From: Alteromonas aquimaris
GTDB lineage: Bacteria > Pseudomonadota > Gammaproteobacteria > Enterobacterales > Alteromonadaceae
DNA: 64,000 nucleotides
Assembly: GCF_026183695.1 (NCBI RefSeq)
Contig: NZ_JAPFRD010000009.1
Location: forward strand, 1-64,000
Direction: 5' to 3'
A model generated the notes under the pieces. It was not told the origin of the DNA, ran no database searches, and was given only the letters and a program-made list of their open reading frames with translations. Of this stretch, positions 60,955 to 64,000 are shown in pieces. A program made the translations under genes and the position numbers. The stretch's first letter is position 1. Each line of letters opens with the position of its first letter.

Positions 60955-61938
60955 ATGAGTCGTTTATATGATGTCTGGTTCGCAGACTGTTACCAGAGTT
61001 TGCTGAACACCCCCCTCGCCCACTGGTTGCAAACGCTGCCGGCACAGATAGAGCAGTGGCAACGAAACGATTTACATGGCGAATTTTATAAGTGGTGCAA
61101 ATTACTGCAAAAGATACCGCAAACGCATCCCAGTATCATCGAATTGTCTGACAGTGTACGTGTCGGCAAGGCGGAAGACATTACTGAATATCAGCAAAAG
61201 CAAATTACTGGCTTATTAAAACAATTTATGCCGTGGCGTAAAGGCCCATTTTTTATTCATGATATCCACATTGACACGGAGTGGCGGTCTGATTGGAAGT
61301 GGGATCGCGTGTCGCCCCATATTTCTTCATTAAAAGATCGCTTCGTTTTGGACGTAGGCTGTGGTAGTGGCTATCACATGTGGCGAATGTTAGGTTCGGG
61401 GGCAAAGGGGGTTTATGGAATCGATCCGACCCAATTGTTTCTGATTCAGTTTCATGCCATCCAACAATTCATAAAAAACGAACATATTCATTTTTTGCCA
61501 TTAGGCATTGAGCAAATGCAACCTCTGAATGCCTTCGATACTGTTTTTTCAATGGGTGTACTTTATCATCGCAGAGATCCCATAAACTTTCTAAGCCAGT
61601 TAAAGCAGCAGCTTCGCAAAGGTGGTGAATTAGTACTCGAGACCTTAGTCGTAGAGGGAGATGAAAAAACGGTAATGATGGCAGGAGAACGCTATGCGCA
61701 GATGCGTAACGTGTGGTTTCTGCCCAGCATTGATGCGTTAAAAGTGTGGCTAAGCCGGCTAGGCTTTGTAAATATCAAAGCGGTTGATGTCAATACAACT
61801 TCTTTAGATGAGCAACGCAGTACTGAGTGGATGACAAATAATTCACTTAAAGATTTCCTCGACCCCGATGATCTATCGAAAACAATTGAAGGTGCTCCAG
61901 CCCCTAAACGAGCAGTGTTAGTCGCTACCAGAAATTAA
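60955..61938 (+). CDS. cmoB: tRNA U34 carboxymethyltransferase
   Basis: 327 aa. Transfers the carboxymethyl group of Cx-SAM to the wobble uridine of tRNAs. SAM-fold motif VLDVGCGSGYHMWRMLG with GIDPTQLF, and the family region WKWDRVSPHISSLKDR, FSMGVLYHRRDPI. Follows cmoA. A hairpin (TCGCTACCA/TGGTAGCGA, 61922-61949) covers its stop codon. Confidence 0.96.
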   Translation: MSRLYDVWFADCYQSLLNTPLAHWLQTLPAQIEQWQRNDLHGEFYKWCKLLQKIPQTHPSIIELSDSVRVGKAEDITEYQQKQITGLLKQFMPWRKGPFFIHDIHIDTEWRSDWKWDRVSPHISSLKDRFVLDVGCGSGYHMWRMLGSGAKGVYGIDPTQLFLIQFHAIQQFIKNEHIHFLPLGIEQMQPLNAFDTVFSMGVLYHRRDPINFLSQLKQQLRKGGELVLETLVVEGDEKTVMMAGERYAQMRNVWFLPSIDALKVWLSRLGFVNIKAVDVNTTSLDEQRSTEWMTNNSLKDFLDPDDLSKTIEGAPAPKRAVLVATRN

Positions 61939-61949
61939 CTTGGTAGCGA
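61922..61949 (+). terminator. Hairpin at the end of cmoB
   Basis: TCGCTACCA-N10-TGGTAGCGA, a 9-bp stem around the cmoB stop codon, with a T-run beginning about 10 bases later. A possible but weak terminator. Confidence 0.4.
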
Positions 61950-62634
61950 AGGGATTAAAATTTTTGCAAATTGCTTTTTATTTCACAATAGTATTTTGAA
62001 TCTGATAGCGGCTAGTCAGGATACTCTTGAGTCAACCTGCAGTTAAGAGGTACGTAAAAAAGCATGTCGATAACAATGCTTTACCTGTATCCATGCAGTT
62101 TATCACCGCATAGTGGAAAACCGCACCAATGGACGCAAATACCACTCTCATCAAAAATTTGAATGCAATTGTCTAGGCATTAAACGTTTAAGTATGCCTA
62201 CCGCTGCACCCACGTGGGTTTGGCGATAGTTGTCAATCCCCCCCGCTTCTCAGTATTTTTTTATGCCGAGGGTTTAAAACGTTCGCTGAAGAATGCCCTC
62301 ACTGTTGCTGAAGAGCTTGAAATTGTCGATATTAAAATTATCCTTGAACTTGTCGAATCGACATACACATCAATCGTCAGCGCGGAGCAAGAGATGATTG
62401 GCATCTGGCTGGCAAAACTTTATAAAGAGTTCTGTTGAGTTCGGATAAGTGCAGTTTCATAAGAATTTACTCTGCTATTAGTTATTCATAGTTGTGTATC
62501 ACAAAATAGTGTCAGCTAGGATATCTGGCCGAATACTCCTTTTTATGCTTTTTACTCAAATTTTCGCAATTGGCACATATGTTGTAATCTTAACGTATTG
62601 ATTTTGTGCATCAGAATCACCAAGAGGTTGCCAT
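61950..62634. other. Mostly gene-free 0.7-kb stretch
   Basis: AT-rich; apart from the weak 74-codon frame listed at 62214-62438 I see no coding gene. No conserved RNA, repeats or operators are evident. The promoter for the glycerate kinase gene presumably lies near its 3' end. Confidence 0.35.
62214..62438 (+). CDS. Uncertain small ORF
   Basis: 74 codons from a GTG. The second half (EELEIVDIKIILELVESTYTSI...MIGIWLAKLYKEFC) is plausible amphipathic helix, but the first part is not, and no ribosome binding site or family is seen. It could be a remnant of a longer gene or a chance frame. Confidence 0.2.
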   Translation: MGLAIVVNPPRFSVFFYAEGLKRSLKNALTVAEELEIVDIKIILELVESTYTSIVSAEQEMIGIWLAKLYKEFC

Positions 62635-63504
62635 ATGGATTTACATCGTTTTCTTTTACATCACCAGCTTCCTGACGGATATCGGGAGGTTGCACAAAAA
62701 TGGTTCGTTCCTCTGGCTGAATCTATCGTATTGCAGCTTAACGGTGCAGCCCGTCCGTTTTTTATTGGTATTAATGGTTGTCAAGGGTCCGGCAAATCCA
62801 CCTTGACCGACTTTCTTTCTGAGTATTTCGCTGCCACTTACTCTTTACACGTGGCAAGCATGTCATTAGACGACTTCTATCTGCGTCAAAATGAACGAGT
62901 CACGTTAGCTAACACCATTCATCCCTTGCTAAAAACCCGGGGGGTGCCAGGCACGCACGATATTGCCTTGATGAATGAAGTATTTACTCAGTTAAGCATC
63001 AACGGTGAACTTGCTTTGCCACGCTTTAATAAGGCCACTGACAACCCAGCCGCTAAAGAAGCATGGCCGGTGATCAATACACCGCCTGACATCGTTATAG
63101 TAGAAGGATGGTGCTGGGGTGTACCACCGCAGACGGAACAGGATTTGGAAAAACCCATTAACGCACTTGAAGAAACAGAGGATCGGGACGGTATATGGCG
63201 CCGTTTCGTAAATGCTCAGTTAACACAGTATTATCAACCGTTGTTCGAAAAAGTAGATTATTACATTATGCTCAAAGGGCCATCATTTGAGCATGTGTAT
63301 AAATGGCGGTGTGAGCAAGAACACAAACTTGCTGCCAAAACTTCAACAAAGAATACCGCGATCATGACAGACAAACAGATAGCGCGGTTTGTACAGCATT
63401 ATCAACGCCTGACGGAGCATAGTTTTGAAGCTTTACCGCCGCTATGTAACCTAGTATTCGAGTTGGACGCTGATAGAAAAATTACCAACGTAATCAATAA
63501 ATAA
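62635..63504 (+). CDS. Putative glycerate kinase (P-loop kinase)
   Basis: 289 aa. Walker A is INGCQGSGKSTLTDFL at about residues 46-61, DDFYLRQNERVTLAN and LKTRGVPGTHDI follow, with VIVEGWCWGVPPQ as the second key block; this resembles the glycerate 3-kinase / YGR205W group. It probably phosphorylates D-glycerate. It lies directly before a mannosyl-3-phosphoglycerate phosphatase-like gene, so it may act in sugar-glycerate solute metabolism. The name is at family level only. Confidence 0.75.
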   Translation: MDLHRFLLHHQLPDGYREVAQKWFVPLAESIVLQLNGAARPFFIGINGCQGSGKSTLTDFLSEYFAATYSLHVASMSLDDFYLRQNERVTLANTIHPLLKTRGVPGTHDIALMNEVFTQLSINGELALPRFNKATDNPAAKEAWPVINTPPDIVIVEGWCWGVPPQTEQDLEKPINALEETEDRDGIWRRFVNAQLTQYYQPLFEKVDYYIMLKGPSFEHVYKWRCEQEHKLAAKTSTKNTAIMTDKQIARFVQHYQRLTEHSFEALPPLCNLVFELDADRKITNVINK

Positions 63505-63528
63505 AACATCAGGCAATCATTAGAAGGT

Positions 63529-64000
63529 ATGCAATTGAAAACGGTTATTTTTACGGACATGGATGGCACCTTACTCGATCATGACACATATAGTTTTGAA
63601 GCGGCCAAGCCCGCGCTGGAAAAACTTGCGGAGCGTAAGATCCCGGTTATTCCTACCACCAGCAAAACCTTTGCTGAGCTTCTCGATTTGCGACTGACTA
63701 TTGGCTTAAATGGTCCGTTTATCATTGAAAACGGTGCAGCAATTTACATACCCCATGGTTTTTTTGAACAAAAACCTGCGGGGACCACCTGGCAGGATGG
63801 CTACTGGTGCAAAACTTTTATCTCCACTAAAGGGTATTGGTTAAAACAGTTGGACATTGTGAAACTCGAATTCGGCGGCGAATTCAATCATTTTAGCAAT
63901 ATGGACATTAGCGAAATCCAGCAATCCACCGGGTTAAATGAAATATCTGCAGCCAAAGCCGCACAAAGACAGTTCGGAGAGCCTGTTTTATGGAAGGGTT
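63529..64000 (+). CDS. Mannosyl-3-phosphoglycerate phosphatase-like HAD protein, partial
   Basis: At least 157 codons, cut by the window edge. The HAD motif I is FTDMDGTLLDHDTYSFEAA, motif II is VIPTTSKT, and GPFIIENGAAIYIP and GYWLKQLDIV are typical of the MPGP/YedP branch. It would dephosphorylate a hexosyl-3-phosphoglycerate to the compatible solute. ATG 63529, or TTG 63535 with AAGG eight bases upstream, are both possible starts. Follows the glycerate kinase gene by 24 bp. Confidence 0.85.
   Translation, partial: MQLKTVIFTDMDGTLLDHDTYSFEAAKPALEKLAERKIPVIPTTSKTFAELLDLRLTIGLNGPFIIENGAAIYIPHGFFEQKPAGTTWQDGYWCKTFISTKGYWLKQLDIVKLEFGGEFNHFSNMDISEIQQSTGLNEISAAKAAQRQFGEPVLWKG

Noticed and set aside
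62606..62806. 66-codon plus-strand frame overlapping the glycerate kinase start
   Set aside because: It is an out-of-frame shadow; the kinase frame contains the P-loop.

Overview
The window is a stretch of chromosome from a marine-type gammaproteobacterium, most likely in Alteromonadales (Alteromonadaceae). This is inferred from conserved gene neighbourhoods: uvrY-uvrC-pgsA-tRNA(Gly-Cys-Leu), lrp-ftsK-lolA-rarA-crcB-serS, pyrF-lapB-lapA, ihfB-rpsA-cmk-aroA-serC-gyrA, ubiG-nrdA-nrdB-yfaE, purC-bamC-dapA / gcvR-bcp, perM / bepA-arsC and hda / purM-purN. Most of the window is core housekeeping DNA, densely packed and largely in operons.

Positions 1-3959 are accessory: the integrase end of an integrative element sitting at the 3' end of a tRNA-Leu(UAA) gene. 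It encodes a P4-type tyrosine integrase, an unknown 200-aa protein, an AlpA-type regulator, a small basic protein and a 250-aa protein with two apparent winged-helix segments. Beyond that last gene lie four iteron-like direct repeats at 22-23 bp spacing. The combination suggests the element may carry its own replication initiator and origin. Its far end is outside the window.

Positions 3960-4700 hold a tRNA-Gly/Cys/Leu operon with a stable-RNA-type promoter. Its transcribed leader contains three 112-bp tandem units that keep a recognisable 5' half of tRNA-Gly. Then come pgsA, uvrC and uvrY (leftward), a ChaB-like gene, a membrane protein, a gene-free stretch, tRNA-Ser(UGA), a Bax-inhibitor-1 family gene and the tusDCBE set for tRNA 2-thiolation. 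These are followed by serS, crcB, rarA, lolA, ftsK and lrp (leftward), with ald divergent from lrp.

Positions 20-43 kb carry pyrimidine synthesis (pyrF, cmk), LPS control (lapAB), a large PilZ protein, IHF-beta, ribosomal protein S1, aroA, serC, gyrA, ubiG, class Ia ribonucleotide reductase with its ferredoxin, a REC-GGDEF diguanylate cyclase, purC, bamC, dapA, gcvR and a 1-Cys-looking peroxiredoxin. The nrdA leader has candidate NrdR boxes just after ubiG and a 29-codon upstream ORF whose stop overlaps the nrdA start.

Positions 43-64 kb carry envelope quality control (perM, bepA), a TlpA-like thioredoxin, arsC, a flavodoxin-like quinone reductase, an unusual lipoprotein with a HELGH zinc-protease motif, hda, purMN, fadE behind a near-consensus FadR operator, an orphan response regulator coupled to adenosine deaminase, cmoAB (tRNA wobble modification), and the start of what may be a glucosyl/mannosylglycerate cluster (glycerate kinase plus mannosyl-3-phosphoglycerate phosphatase, cut by the window edge). 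REP-like palindromes of one family flank fadE on both sides.
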